The notes under the pieces were generated by a model, which worked only from the letters and a program-made list of their open reading frames with translations, searched no databases and was not told where the DNA came from. This document shows positions 24,754-35,750 of a DNA stretch of 64,000 bases, piece after piece. Positions within the stretch are counted from its first letter, which is position 1. Every line of letters starts with the position of its first letter. This DNA is from Parasponia andersonii (Eukaryota; Streptophyta; Magnoliopsida; Rosales; Cannabaceae). Location: positions 528,109 to 592,108 of the forward strand of contig JXTB01000209.1 in NCBI GenBank assembly GCA_002914805.1. Reading direction: 5' to 3'. The position numbers and the translations under genes were made by a program.

Positions 24754-25255
24754 GAGGTTTGCTGGTAAGTTTTTTGTTTGCACAGCAGTTTACTCTTCGC
24801 ACATTTTCTCGGGTCGTCGACGAGCGATGTGAGTCCCAAAGTGCGAGTTTTTTTGAGGTCTGCTGGCAAGTTTTTGTTTGCACAGCAGTTTACTCTTCGC
24901 ACAATTTCTCGGGTCGTCGATGAGTGACGTGAGTCCCAGAGTGCGAGCTTTTTCGAGGTCTGCTGGCAAGTTTTTGTTTGCACAGCAGTTTACTCTTCGC
25001 ACATTTTCTCGGGTCGTCGACGAGCGACGTGAGTCCCAAAGTGTGAGCTTTTTTGAGGTCTGCTGGCAAGTTTTTGTTTGTACAGCAGTTTACTCTTCGC
25101 ACATTTTCTCGGGTCATCGACCAGTGACGTGAGTCCCAAAGTGCGAGCTTTTTTGAGGTCTGCTGGCAAGTTTTTATTTGCACAGCAGTTTACTCTTCTC
25201 ACATTTTCTGAGTCGTCGACGAGCGACGTGAGTCCCAAAGTGCGAGCTTTTATTG
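24479..25255. repeat. Tandem array of ~100-bp units in element A spacer
   Basis: Eight units begin at about 24479, 24579, 24679, 24780, 24880, 24980, 25080 and 25180. Each has a GCACAGCAGTTTACTCTTCGC head, a TTTTCTCGGGTCGTCGACGA core and a GGTCTGCTGGCAAG tail; the last unit is cut short. The same array starts before the N at 23248. Element B carries a related array (57510-58165). Confidence 0.9.
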
Positions 25256-25261
25256 CACGAG

Positions 25262-25470
25262 TAGTGCATATGGTCTGCAACTATGGCAGACCCTTTCCCG
25301 TGGTAGCCTAGTACGATTTTTTGCAACTGAGGCGTGGGGTCTGCCACTGTGGGCGGGCCATTTTCCATAGTAGCCTAAAACATTGGGTCTGCCTCTATGG
25401 GCAGACCCTTTCCGTAGCAGCATAAAACGTCGGGTCTGCCTTTGTGGGCAGACCCTTTTTCCATAGCAAT
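25262..25470. repeat. GGTCTGCC / GGCAGACC hairpin repeats in element A
   Basis: About four units of ~50 bases each contain GGTCTGCC followed some 6-10 bases later by its complement GGCAGACC, then a CC(T/A)TAG-like spacer with AAAAC. Each unit can fold as a short hairpin. Related units occur at the same place in element B (about 57270-57485). Confidence 0.75.
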
Positions 25471-25575
25471 CCAAAAGATGAATCCATGCAGCAAAGAAAG
25501 GAATTTGACCTGTTTTGGATTTAAACTTTTCAATAATATAAGCATTCACATGGTCTTACATCATAAGTATGTGCC

Positions 25576-28500
25576 TTACACGTGATACTTCTTCAAGTGA
25601 TGAGCATTCCACATGTTTGGCACGTTTTTCCCTATTTTCAGTTCCTTCAGGATATATGCTCTATTATCGAGTGCTTTGATTACCTTATAGGGTCCGATCC
25701 AATTGGAGTCCAATTTCGAGGAATTCCCTGTTCTAGCTTTCAGGACCCAATCTTTGGTATTAAATCGTCGGGCACTAACCTTTTTCACATAGTAGGACCT
25801 AGCTTGCTGGTGGTATGAAGCTAGGTGGACCAAAGCCATACTTCTCATTTCTTCCAGGAGGTCTGTGTTACGGCTTAACTGGCGCTCGTTTAGGGGGGAA
25901 TCTTATACCACTTTGGAGTGGAGGGTCGGGAGGCCGACCTCGGTCGGGATCACAGCCTCTGATCCGTAGACCATGGCGAACGGCGTTCTCCCAATAGATC
26001 TCCGCTCTGTAGTTCGATGGGCCCACACAATAGCCGACAGTCCTTCTAACCACTTGCCTTTAGCCTCCTACAAGTTCTTTTTGATGTTGCTGAATATGGC
26101 TTTGTTCATCGCCTCTGCTTGGCCGTTCCCCTGGGGGTAGTTCACGGAAGAGAAACTGAGCCTTATGTCATATAGCTCGCACAATTCCTTAAGCTTAGCA
26201 TTTTGAAACTGCATGCCATGGTCGGTGTGTATCTCTTTTGGGATCTCAAATTGGCAGATTATGTTCTTCCAGATGAAATTAATCATGTCTGCCTTATTAA
26301 CTGTCGTGTAGGCTTCGACCTCTACCCACTTGGTAAAATAGTCCGTGGCCAGCAGGACGTATCTCTTTCCTCCTGGACTTCTGAGGAGCTCTCCGACGAT
26401 ATCCAGACCTCACTTGGCGAACGGCCAGGGAGTTATATTCGAATGAAAAATCTCCGCGGGCTGACGTTTCATCGGGGTGAACCTCTAGCATTTATCATAT
26501 TTTTTTACGAATTTGATTGCCTCCGTCATCATGTATGGCCAGAAGTATCCAGCCGTTAGAGCCTTATGGGTAAAGCTGCGCCCGTCGGAGTGGTTGCCAT
26601 ATACTCCCTCGTGGATTTCTTCCATCAACTTTTGTGCCTCGACTGGGCCTATGCAGCATAGCATCGGACCTATTGTCGATCTCCTATATAACTGTTCACC
26701 CACCATTGTGTACCTGGCAGCCTTTAATCTGACTGACCTCGTTTCTCGGGGGTCTGTGGGCAGGTTCCCCAAAGTTAAATATTGCGTGATGGGCCTCATC
26801 CACCCTTCGTCAGCACCGCTAGCTGCGAACACGTGGTGCGCAGGGGTCTGCGGGGGGTCTGTCATGCTCCCGCCGTCTAAAAGAACCTCTATGCTTTCAG
26901 CGGTGCCCCTGATTGATGCATTCTTAGCTAGCCCGTCAGCCCTCTGGTTCATATCTCTGGGGATCGGTTCGATACTGAAATTGCCAAAGCGAGCTTTTGC
27001 CCCCATCACCTTGGAGAAGTACCTGTGCAACCTCGGTTCTTTTACTTCAAAGTCCCCCCTGACCTGACCCGCGATCAACTGCGAGTCAGTCTTCACGGCG
27101 ATGTCCTCTACTCCGAAATGTAGTGCCAACTCGAGGCCTTGCAACAATGCCTCGTACTCCGCCTCGCTGTTAGTCGCCTGGAAACCGAGCCTCAATGCTT
27201 TCTCAATCCTGAGGCCCATTGGAGTCTGCAAGACTATTCTGATACCCGATCCCAGGCATTCGTGGATGCGTCCGTGTAGAGCGTCCAAGTTGAAGGGGGG
27301 TGAAGCTGAGACATTTGATTCAGGTCATGCCGCTCGCCAAAGGATTCGATTTCCACCAGAAAATCTGCCATGACCTGCCCTTTCTTTGCCGTTCGAGGCT
27401 GATACTCGATATCATACACCCCCAGCTCGATGGCCACTTGGTCAGTCATCCAGACAGGTTTGGTTTGGCCAAGATTTGGTGGATGGGGAAATCTGTATAC
27501 TCGGTGACCGAGTGTGCCTCAAAATACTGCCGGAGCTTCTTTTAAGCATTGACTAGAGTGAGGACCAGCCTTTCTGCCACACTGTATTGGGTTTCGGCAT
27601 CTAGGAGCATGCGGCTTATATAAAACACCGGCTTCTGTTTACCGTCTTGCTCGATGAATAGTACGGAACTGATCGCTACTTCGGACACCGCTAAATAGGC
27701 GTACAGACGCTCCCCTTCTGACGGAGAAGCTAGGATAGGTGGGTGACTCAAATACAGCTTGAGATCTGCCAGTGCTCTATCCTGTTCTTCCCCCCAGATG
27801 GCAGTAGAGTTTTTCTTCAGGCATTGGAAGAAAGGCTTGCATCGGTCGGACATCTTGGATCCGAATCAGCTGAGAGCGGCTACCTTCCTGGCCAGGCGTT
27901 GGACCTCTCGAACGGATGAGGGTCTCTGTACATTCGCGATCGAGGTCAGCTGGGTCAGATTTGCTTCAATACCCCTCCAGCTCATGATATGCCCCAAGAA
28001 TTGCCTAAAGGATACCCCAAATACACACTTCTTGGGATTCAGATGCATCTGATGCTGCCTCAGCATCTGAAAACATTCATCCAGGTGCCCCAGATGGTCT
28101 GAATCCTCTCCGCTCTTCACGACTATGTCATCGATGTAGACCTCCATAGTCTTTCCTAGCAGCCTGGTGAACATCTTATTTATAAACCTTTGGTAGGTTG
28201 CCCCCGCGTTCTTTAGGCCAAACAGTATATGCTTGTAGCAGTATAGACCTCGCTCTGTGATAAAAGCCGTGTGGATCTGGTCTTCCGCGTATAGGGGGAT
28301 CTGGTTGTATCCGTAGTAGGCATCCAGAAAACTCATCCTGTTGAATCCCGCCATCGCGTCTACCATTTGGTCGATTCTTGGCAGGGGGAAACTATCCTTC
28401 AGGCAGGCCTTGTTCAGGTTGGTGAAATTTATGCAAATACGGTCGTCGCCGTTTTTCTTTTTCACCACTACCAAGTTAGAAACCCACCGCGGGTATACAT

Positions 28501-29527
28501 ATTCCCTGATTAGACCGCTCTCCAGTAGCTTTTCTACCTCCTTGTTGATCACCCTGTTTTTCTCTGGTGCGAATCTTCGGGGTTTCTGCCTGACCGAGGG
28601 GAAATAGGGGTCTATATTCAGCCAGTGACAGGAGTGTGCGGGGTCTATCCCTGGCATATCATCGTGGGACCACGCAAAGATGTCCTCATTCCGCTTTAAG
28701 AATCCCAACATTTCATTCTTTTGCTCCTCGGGTAATGAGGCCCCGATTAGGATCACCTTCGCCGGTTCTTCTTCTTTCAAAGGGACCGCTACCAGCTCCT
28801 CGATCGTGGATTCCGGACCGTCAGACTCCTCTTCGATTTGTCTCATGTACGCTGGCAGGCGGTCCTTTGATTACTATCCGTCCCCGGTTGCGGTGCTTGC
28901 ACTCGCATTGGCTCCCCTCAAAGCAGCTGAAAAGCATTTCTTTGCAGAGGCCTAGTCCCCCTTGATGTCAATCGTGTACGTACTATCCTTTGAATGATAT
29001 CTTAAGACCTAATGGAGGGTGGAAGCGACCCCATGCATGGCGTGGATCCATCCCCTTCCCATGATGACGTTGAAGGAGGACTGGCAATCAATGACGATGA
29101 AATCCACGTCCATACATCTCTCAGCTGCGCAGACATTAAGGGTCACGATGCCCAAAGGGCAAACCCTTGTGTTGTCGAAAGCGAACAACGGTTGACAGGT
29201 TGACTTGAGTGCGCTCCTATCCAGACCCATATTCTCGAATGTGCTGAGGAATAGGATATCGACACTGCTTCCACCATTGACCAAGACCCTTCCAACCAAT
29301 GCGGAGCCGATCTGCAGTTTAATCACCATGGGAACGTCGTGAGGATGGCGCACTGTGGTTAGATCTTGCTGGGTAAAAATGATGGGGGCGGCGGATGTGC
29401 AGCCTTCTCCCGATATCAAGTGGTTGACAGAGTGTCCCATCCCCCTCAAGCGCTTCGCCCTACTCTCGGCTCTTTTGAGGCATCTTTCTTTTTCCTCTTG
29501 ATCGTGGGTCGGCTCTGGCCTACCCAC
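25576..29527 (-). pseudogene. Element A pol: protease, RT, RNase H, aRNH, integrase (broken)
   Basis: Reading leftward, the domains appear in Tat order. The protease (29527-29009) has LVNGGSSVDILF where B has DGGSS, so its catalytic Asp appears changed to Asn. The reverse transcriptase (28846-27866) has FLDAYYGYNQI and the catalytic VYIDDIVV. RNase H is at 27853-27234. The archaeal-type RNase H begins near TLYTDAS and continues in 27288-26900 with NSEAEYEALLQGL and KTDSQLIAGQV. The integrase has a zinc-binding region around 26600, then TDHGMQF and NGQAEAMNKAI (26286-26068), and a C-terminal chromatin-facing part ending at 25576. Several frame breaks separate the pieces, including a stop after NIKKNL that element B shares. 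Confidence 0.88.
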
Positions 29528-29649
29528 AATGGTCAGTACTATCCTGAGGGTCTGCTCTCCTGACCCAGAGGCTTAGGCCTGCTTCCCTTTCTCAGTCCTG
29601 GTGATGTCCTGCCGTGGTTAGGCTTCGTCGGTTTTCACGTACTGCTTCA

Positions 29650-31075
29650 ACCTACCAGCGTGGATCGCCAACATGACCTGAGCATAAAGGTTGCGGCAGT
29701 AGACGGTGTCGTGCCCGAAGTCTTTGTAGAACTAGCAATACCTGTTCCTGTTCTTCATATGTTCAGGGACGCCAGATTTGGGTGGGTCCTTGAAGATGTC
29801 CCTGTCCCTGTTTTGGAGGTAGATCACGTCGATCAGCATGTTGAGCTCGTACTTGGGCAGAGGATCACGGGTCGTTTTCCTCCTCTTGCCTCCCTCTAGA
29901 CCGTCTCGGACGGGGACTTCTTGCTTCGGGGCCAGCCCTTGGCCCGGTGAGAGCCTCTTCACCCCTTGCAGAGCCGGGGGTTGTACTGGTATCGGTGTTA
30001 TTGCGGCAAAGGTCTTGGGCACCTTTTGGTGGCTTTCCAGTACCCTGAATACCCCTTCCGACTTTGCTTGGACGTCCGCCATATCATATGGAAGATTTAG
30101 AAGGAGGTGGTCCGATAGCATTGATCCTGGCTGTAGGCACTAGACGAACGAGCCTGCGGCTTGGACCGAGTCTGCGTTATGGACCAGTGACATTACCTCG
30201 AGGAAATGCGAGAGGAACTCCCGCGGGGATTCATCTGCGGCCTGCACGGTCCAGGTCTCACATGGTTTTTTGTTGTCTTCGGACACCTGCGTACTATTTC
30301 AGGAAAAGTCTGCAGAAGTCTTCGAACCCGTTTATGGACTTTTCCGGGAGCTACCTAAACCATAGCAGGGCTGGTCCCACAAGGGTCGTAGAGAAGACTT
30401 TGCAAGTCACAGCCTCGTCCCTGGTCTCTAAGGCCATCTTCTGCTGGAAGTGGTATATGTGGTCGAGGGGGTCGGTCTTCCCCTCGAACGACCTAAAGGT
30501 CAGGGTCGTGAAATCCCTCGGCCTGGGTTCCATCTGGATCCAGTCAGTGAAGGCCGTCCAGTTGATGCCTCGCACAGTTTGTTCTGTCAGATTATCGGGG
30601 GTCTGGCTATGATGGTTGCCGAGTCTCTTACCCAACTCTGCCATCATCTCCTGCTTCTAGTTGGGGGGCATACTCTCAGGGCTTTCATGGTGTCTTCCGC
30701 CTGTTGCCCCCTGGTTTGGAAAGGTCTCGATTGGCTTTGCCGTACCCCCTGCATCCGTGATCCGGAGGGGACAGGAGCTTCTCCCTGCGGTTGACTTCCG
30801 AACTCTTATTGGACTTCTTCGTCAAAATCTTCCCTCCGCTAGATCCTATCTTCACTTGCCAGCAAACCTTCAAGGCAAGCGTTATCTCTATGTACCTCTA
30901 CGACCTTGTTCTTTAAACCTAGGACGGCCTCGTGGGCCATCTCTGCCTTCCTGTTTGCTTCTGCCAGGGCGGCAAGCATCTGATCCAGCTTCTGCCCCAG
31001 ATCCGGTCGCGCTTCTCGGGAGCTCCCTTCGGCATCAGGACACGTGCTCCCGGTTGTCATCCTTGAGCGTGCCAT
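29650..31075 (-). pseudogene. Element A gag (broken)
   Basis: The first methionine matching element B is near 31075 (MARSRMTTGS). An N-terminal helical region follows (31075-30839), then the core Retrotrans_gag domain (30647-30351: FEGKTDPLDHIYHFQQKMAL, LVGPALLWFR), a linker, and the region before the zinc knuckle (30121-29732). The knuckle itself is reached only through a TAG. Frames change at least three times. Confidence 0.8.
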
Positions 31076-31154
31076 CAGATGTTGTATGGCTTTTTGTTCG
31101 TGGAGAGCGCGATTCGTGAGTCTCCTACTCTTTTTCTCATGCTCAACCGTGTTT

Positions 31155-31173
31155 TCCACAGACGACACCAAAC
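31155..31173 (-). promoter_or_regulatory. Primer-binding site of element A
   Basis: Directly inside the 5' LTR, the minus strand reads GTTTGGTGTCGTCTGTGG. Element B reads TTTGACGCCGTCTGTAGG at the same place. Both are variants of the TTTGGCGCCGTCTGTGG type common in Tat elements. I do not assign the priming tRNA. Confidence 0.6.
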
Positions 31174-31993
31174 TGTTGAAACGGTTTCTCACCAGCCGTC
31201 CACGTGTCTCGAACTACTGATGCCATATTCTCCAACCGTCCATGTGTCCTTGCTGTCCCAAAGTACTCTAAACTCCAAGCAAGATCGGAGAGGTAGCGGT
31301 GGCTACCTGCAAAGACTCTCCGATGCTTAAGTCAGTAGTTTATCTTTGATACAGAGTAGCAAGGAAAATATTTCAATTTGAATATATATTTTTTTCTTGT
31401 TCACAAGCTTTTCTATATATTTCTATTTTTAAGTGTACATGCTCCTCTCAGAAACACATGCCTCTTATATATGTAGTTCTGAGAGTGTGAACCGTATGGT
31501 TCTCAATCTCAGGACTGAGTACCTTTCTCCTCAAAATCTTTTTCAGCAGTCACGGTCCGAGATTTCTGCGATCTCCTCTGTGTTGTCGTGGCCTGATTTT
31601 CGCCGCCTCATATGGCTTCAATCTGTCAGGAGTAAGATTTGGGTAAATCGCCGTTTTGTCAAGACGGCTTGTCCCTGGCATACACCTACCCAGAATCGCA
31701 TTAAATGCTCTGTCTGGGTCTGGAGCCGTGAGTTACTTTCTATTGTATTCAGTCGGAAGATCCTTAGGACTTCTGACCCTCCCAACTATCGAGGTAAGGG
31801 CCACTGTACCCAGATGGCAGACCCTTGGGGCTTCTGACCCCTATCTGTCGAGGTTGGGGTCAGACTGGGCCAGACCGTCCAGGGTCAGTGATGGGCTCGG
31901 CCCTAACTTCGGACGGCCCAATGACCAATTGTGAGATCACGTGCGACCCGCGTGACCTTACATGTGGCGTATGGATCGGGAACGGGTCTCACA
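31174..31993 (-). repeat. 5' LTR of element A
   Basis: It runs from TGTTGAAACGG to GGGTCTCACA and is the partner of 17882-18700. Visible substitutions are scattered along the whole length, so the insertion is not recent. Confidence 0.9.
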
Positions 31994-33377
31994 GTTTCCT
32001 TCTCTAGTTATACATCAAGCCCAACAAAAGCTCAAAGAGAGTTGGAACTAATAGATTGCGGGGTTAAACATGGTTGAGATACTGTCCTGATCTATCAAGT
32101 CAAAAAAAGGATCAAAGTTTTCTTTATAATATTAAGCCTAGAGTTGATAAAAACACGTTTATGTAGCGGCAATGATTTTTTTTATTTTTTTTTAATTTAT
32201 AGCTTTTATTAATTTGAGGATCTGTTGTCAAGGTTAAAAGTCGTCAGTCAATTTGTAATGGTCTTTGACCATCTTAGAAGCTTGTATTTATTGTTCTTGA
32301 GCTTGAAAGATGAATGTTAATTTATAGAGGAAAACCTTGAGTGTTCTCGACAGAGTAGTTTCCGGCTTTTTTACTTTCTAAAGAGAGAGTGAGAGGATCC
32401 TTTTCGAGTCTCCTTCCTAGTAAAGACTTACTAAAGTCTCTCTCATAAGTATGGGTTATTGACACCTTTTATAGGTGAAAAAGCTCATCCGCAGTGATTG
32501 ATCGATGCTTAATGAGCTCATCAGCCTCATCCGCAAGCACAATGGTTGAGGTGGCACTCATGGCTGAGCTAACACACAGACGGCCGAAGTGGCACTTGTA
32601 TTGATGGAGCTAGCACCTATGATTGAGCTAACACTTATGGACGAGGTGACACTTATGGCCGACAAACACATATAGCTTAGATAGCACTTTATTATCAAGG
32701 TAGCACATACGGCCAAGCAAACATATAGCCGAGGTGGCACTAATGGCCGTGGTGACATGTACATCCAAGCTTAAACTTATTGCCGAGGTGGCACTTATAG
32801 CTGAGCTAAAACATGGTTGATGAGGCACTTACGGCCGACGTGGCACATGCATGCAGTCGAAGTGACACTTACAGCCAACCTACTCAGTCATTTAGTAACA
32901 TTCTTATGTATAGAATTGCCTAATTAATTAACAACTAGCAATATTTGGGATTTATTAAGTTATTTGGTTGAATGTCATAGATGGTTCGAGTATTTGGTTT
33001 ACAATTTGGTCAGATAAAAAATTAACAAAAGTTGTTGAAAATTTGTCAAATATTATCGCTTATTTTGAGCCAACTAACAAATTAATGAAATACATTTATA
33101 TTACTAAAAACTCAATGTGAAACTAGTACTTTTGCTCAAAGATAAGGGGAAGCTAATTATATATGAACAATTAAATAATTTAGAATAAAAAATGCCGTAC
33201 TTGATTTTAATTTCTCTACACACTCTGTGTAAGCCTCTTCCACAATTACGATTAGTTTCTTCTAACTACGTTTTAATTAATACAGTAACGAACTAACGGA
33301 TTCAGTTTTTAATTCGTTTATAACTGCCTCCACACACTCTCTCTACAAAAACAGTCAATATAGTTGACTAATCCCTC
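31994..33377. other. Intergenic right of element A
   Basis: This is AT-rich DNA that I cannot assign, plus a degenerate minisatellite (32540-32875) listed separately. From about 33240 the sequence becomes homologous to 37680-37920, marking the left end of the tandem kinase duplication. Confidence 0.5.
32540..32875. repeat. Degenerate ~20-bp minisatellite (GCCGAGGTGGCACTTATG type)
   Basis: About fifteen imperfect units recur with the words GCCGA, GGTGGCACT and TATGG, for example near 32549, 32584, 32645, 32731, 32784 and 32834. The units vary in length and sequence, so the array is old. Open frames across it are by-products of the repeat. Confidence 0.7.
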
Positions 33378-33385
33378 TATATAAA
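33378..33385 (+). promoter_or_regulatory. TATA box of BLUS1-like copy 1
   Basis: TATATAAA lies 136 bases before the ATG at 33521, a normal distance for a short plant 5' UTR. The region from here to the ATG is shared with copy 2 (TATA at 37919). Confidence 0.6.
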
Positions 33386-33520
33386 CCCAAACTCCCTTAA
33401 TCCTTTCTCTTATTCTAAATTCCAAAGAAAACTCTCCTAAACACTGATCCACTTGCCATTATTAGAAAGTTATATCTCCAAGAACCCCCATTCTCATTTT
33501 CTCCAAGAAACGACGACAAA

Positions 33521-35183
33521 ATGGAGGTCGTACATAGAGCTGAAGAAGAAGCATCAAGCAGAGTCAACTTCCCGTTGAACACTCAGTCTTACAACCTTCT
33601 CACCGAAATCAGTTCCGGACACCAAGCTGTCGTTTACAAAGCCGAATGCCTCCCCTCAAACTCCGAACTGGTGGCCATCAAATCGATCGATTTCGATCGT
33701 CGTTTGGCCTACATTTCCTTGGTGGATGTTGTTGGCGGCGCCGAGGTCTTGACGTCGTCTCTCTCCCACTCCAATGTCGTTTCCGCTCACTGCTCCTTCA
33801 TGGCCGAAGATGAGAAATACTGGGTCGTCATGCCCTTCTTTCCAGGTGGCTCGGTGCTCTCTGTCATGTACGACAGCCAATTCGGCTATTCGGAGGCGCT
33901 CGTTAGTGTCGTTTTGAGAGAAGTACTCAAAGGCCTCATCTATCTTCACGGGCAGGACAAGTACCATGGAGACCTTAAGACCGGCAACATTCTCTTGGGT
34001 CCAAACGGGTCGATTAAGCTCGCGGATTACGGGGTTTCGGAGTCGTGGTATGATCTGGACTCGGGTCGTTTTAGGCCGACGTTGGATGCTGCCACTGGGA
34101 ACGACGTGCCGTATTGGGTGCCCCCAGAAAAGATCGTGTACAGCCCCAAGTGGGATATTTGGACGGTGGGAATCGTGGCTTTGGAGATGAGTTACGGGCG
34201 GCCTCCGCTGTCTCAACTTCCGGGTACGGAGTCTTTGCTGTTGCGGATCCGAAAGCGATTCGGGTCTTGGAAATACGAGAAGACGGCCGAAAGTAACCTG
34301 TGGGTCTTCTCAGAGGAGTTTAAAGGTATGGTGTCGTTGTGCCTTGACCAAGATCTGACCAAGAGGCCCTCCGCTGAGGATTTGCTGAAACACCCCTTCT
34401 TCTTGAAATATGACAAAATGGGGCCTGACGTCATCGAAAGATATCTGGTCCAAGGTTTTCCCAGCGTCGAAGAGAGGCGCTACTCCAGAGCCAATGTAAG
34501 CGGTACGCGTACTACCACTACTAGTGGTACTAAATGGGTAAACGACAGCAAGGAAGGGAAAAACGACAGCGAAAAGGGGGAAGAAAAAGCAAACAACGAC
34601 AAAATACCAGATTACTTGGTAAGGGGGGGAACGGGGGGACAGAGGAGGTTTATAAGCGATTGGGTTTACAACAAGNNNNNNNNNNNNNNNNNNNNNNNNN
34701 NNNNNNNNNNNNNNNNNNNNNNNNNNNNNNNNNNNNNNNNNNNNAAGAAAAAGCAAACAACGACAAAATACCAGATTACTTGGTAAGGGGGGGAACGGGG
34801 GGACAGAGGAGGTTTATAAGCGATTGGGTTTACAACAAGGGGACAGTCTTGATGCACCCTGTTTTCGAAACGGAGTCAGAGAACGATTGCCTAGTTCGAA
34901 GAATCAATGAGTGGAATCTGAATGCAGCGGCCGCGGAGAGCGCTCGGATGAGCGGAGGAGGGACTAGGAGTACTGTTTCGGAAAATGGAGGTGCAGAGGC
35001 AGGGCAGGGTGGTACCGATGACCTGTTTCCGATGTTTTTAGAGGATGTGAAAGGGGAGCAGCGTGACCTGGCGATGGCGGTGTTCCGAAGCTAAGCAGGG
35101 AAGAGGAAATGGCTGAGGAGATTGAGGTGTTGAAGGAAGAAGTGGAGAAAGAGAAGGAGAGCAACTCTGATGGTAGAGATTAA
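33521..35183 (+). CDS. BLUS1-like kinase copy 1, divergent catalytic motifs
   Basis: The ATG at 33521 sits in the context aaaATGg. The kinase domain (~25-300) keeps the VAIK lysine (K54), but the Gly loop reads ISSGHQA, the catalytic loop reads HGDLKTGN (149-156, HRD Arg lost, Asp151 kept), DFG reads DYG (169) and APE reads PPE (201-203). It may be weakly active or a pseudokinase. The RRISGWNFN motif of the complete copy is RRFISDWVYNK here. An N run (34676-34744) interrupts the gene and the 95 bases before it recur after it. Collapsing that repeat keeps the frame and gives ~469 residues, ending at TAA 35092-35094. The C-terminal coiled coil is still present downstream in another frame (35094-35183), because this copy is 10 bases shorter than copy 2 just before it. 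The protein therefore probably lacks the coiled coil. Confidence 0.75.
34581..34839. other. Assembly gap with the same 95 bases on both sides
   Basis: 34581-34675 and 34745-34839 are the same sequence, separated by 69 N. The reading frame of the kinase is in the same codon phase at the start of each copy, as expected if the two are one stretch assembled twice. Confidence 0.9.
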
Positions 35184-35750
35184 TTGTGTTCTTAGTAGCA
35201 CAGGGGAATTGTTTTCTTTCATATGTCTTTTTTTTTTTTTTTTCTTTTTTCGTTTGAGACCAATTAAGTACTATTGATCATATAGTTTGAGCCTTTGAAA
35301 CAATACAAATATTGTCTATGTACAGAAATGTCTAGTAGTGCATCTCTATAGATGTTTTTGCTCAACTATTGGACTACAGGAAATGAAATTTGTCATTTTT
35401 GAGAGCACATCTTGATAGTTTATAGTTATTAATTGGTTAGTTCTTTCTTTCAATTACCTTACTCTTATATTAATTTCTGACACTAAGTAATGTATCAAAG
35501 TAGGAGACCACGTTTGTTAAAAATGAGTACTCGGTAGACGCCAAAGAGGCTTAAAAGGTTTTAGAGGAATACAAGTGCCAAAACAAATGTTGGACTTAGC
35601 TAAACTATATGAGCAACAATAAAAAGTTCAAATCAAATGATGTTTCTCATCATAAATACTTACGGGCAAAAATCTCATGCCGTCTACGAATATTCGCAAT
35701 TAAAAAAAAAAAAAACAATCAAAACTAATGATGTTTCTCAAATATTGTTA

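Larger units (their letters stand above)
17882..31993 (-). mobile_element. Tat-lineage Ty3/gypsy retrotransposon A (degenerate, 14.1 kb)
   Basis: Two LTRs of ~820 bases (17882-18700 and 31174-31993) bound gag, protease, reverse transcriptase, RNase H, archaeal-type RNase H and integrase on the - strand. A polypurine tract and a primer-binding site lie in the expected places. An antisense multi-exon frame lies between pol and the 3' LTR. The second RNase H and the antisense extra frame mark the Tat lineage (Retand/Grande-like). Many stops and frameshifts make it non-autonomous. The bases flanking the two ends (caatc left, gtttc right) do not match, so no target-site duplication was found. It shares its whole layout with element B and lies in the opposite orientation. 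Confidence 0.93.

Noticed and set aside
24479..25255. Regular ~100-bp repeats resembling an array of a defence system
   Set aside because: Units are adjacent without unique spacers, sit in a plant retrotransposon spacer and diverge gradually, so they are ordinary tandem repeats.
32558..32828. Minus-strand frames rich in Ser, Ala and Thr
   Set aside because: They are translations of the degenerate minisatellite, not genes.
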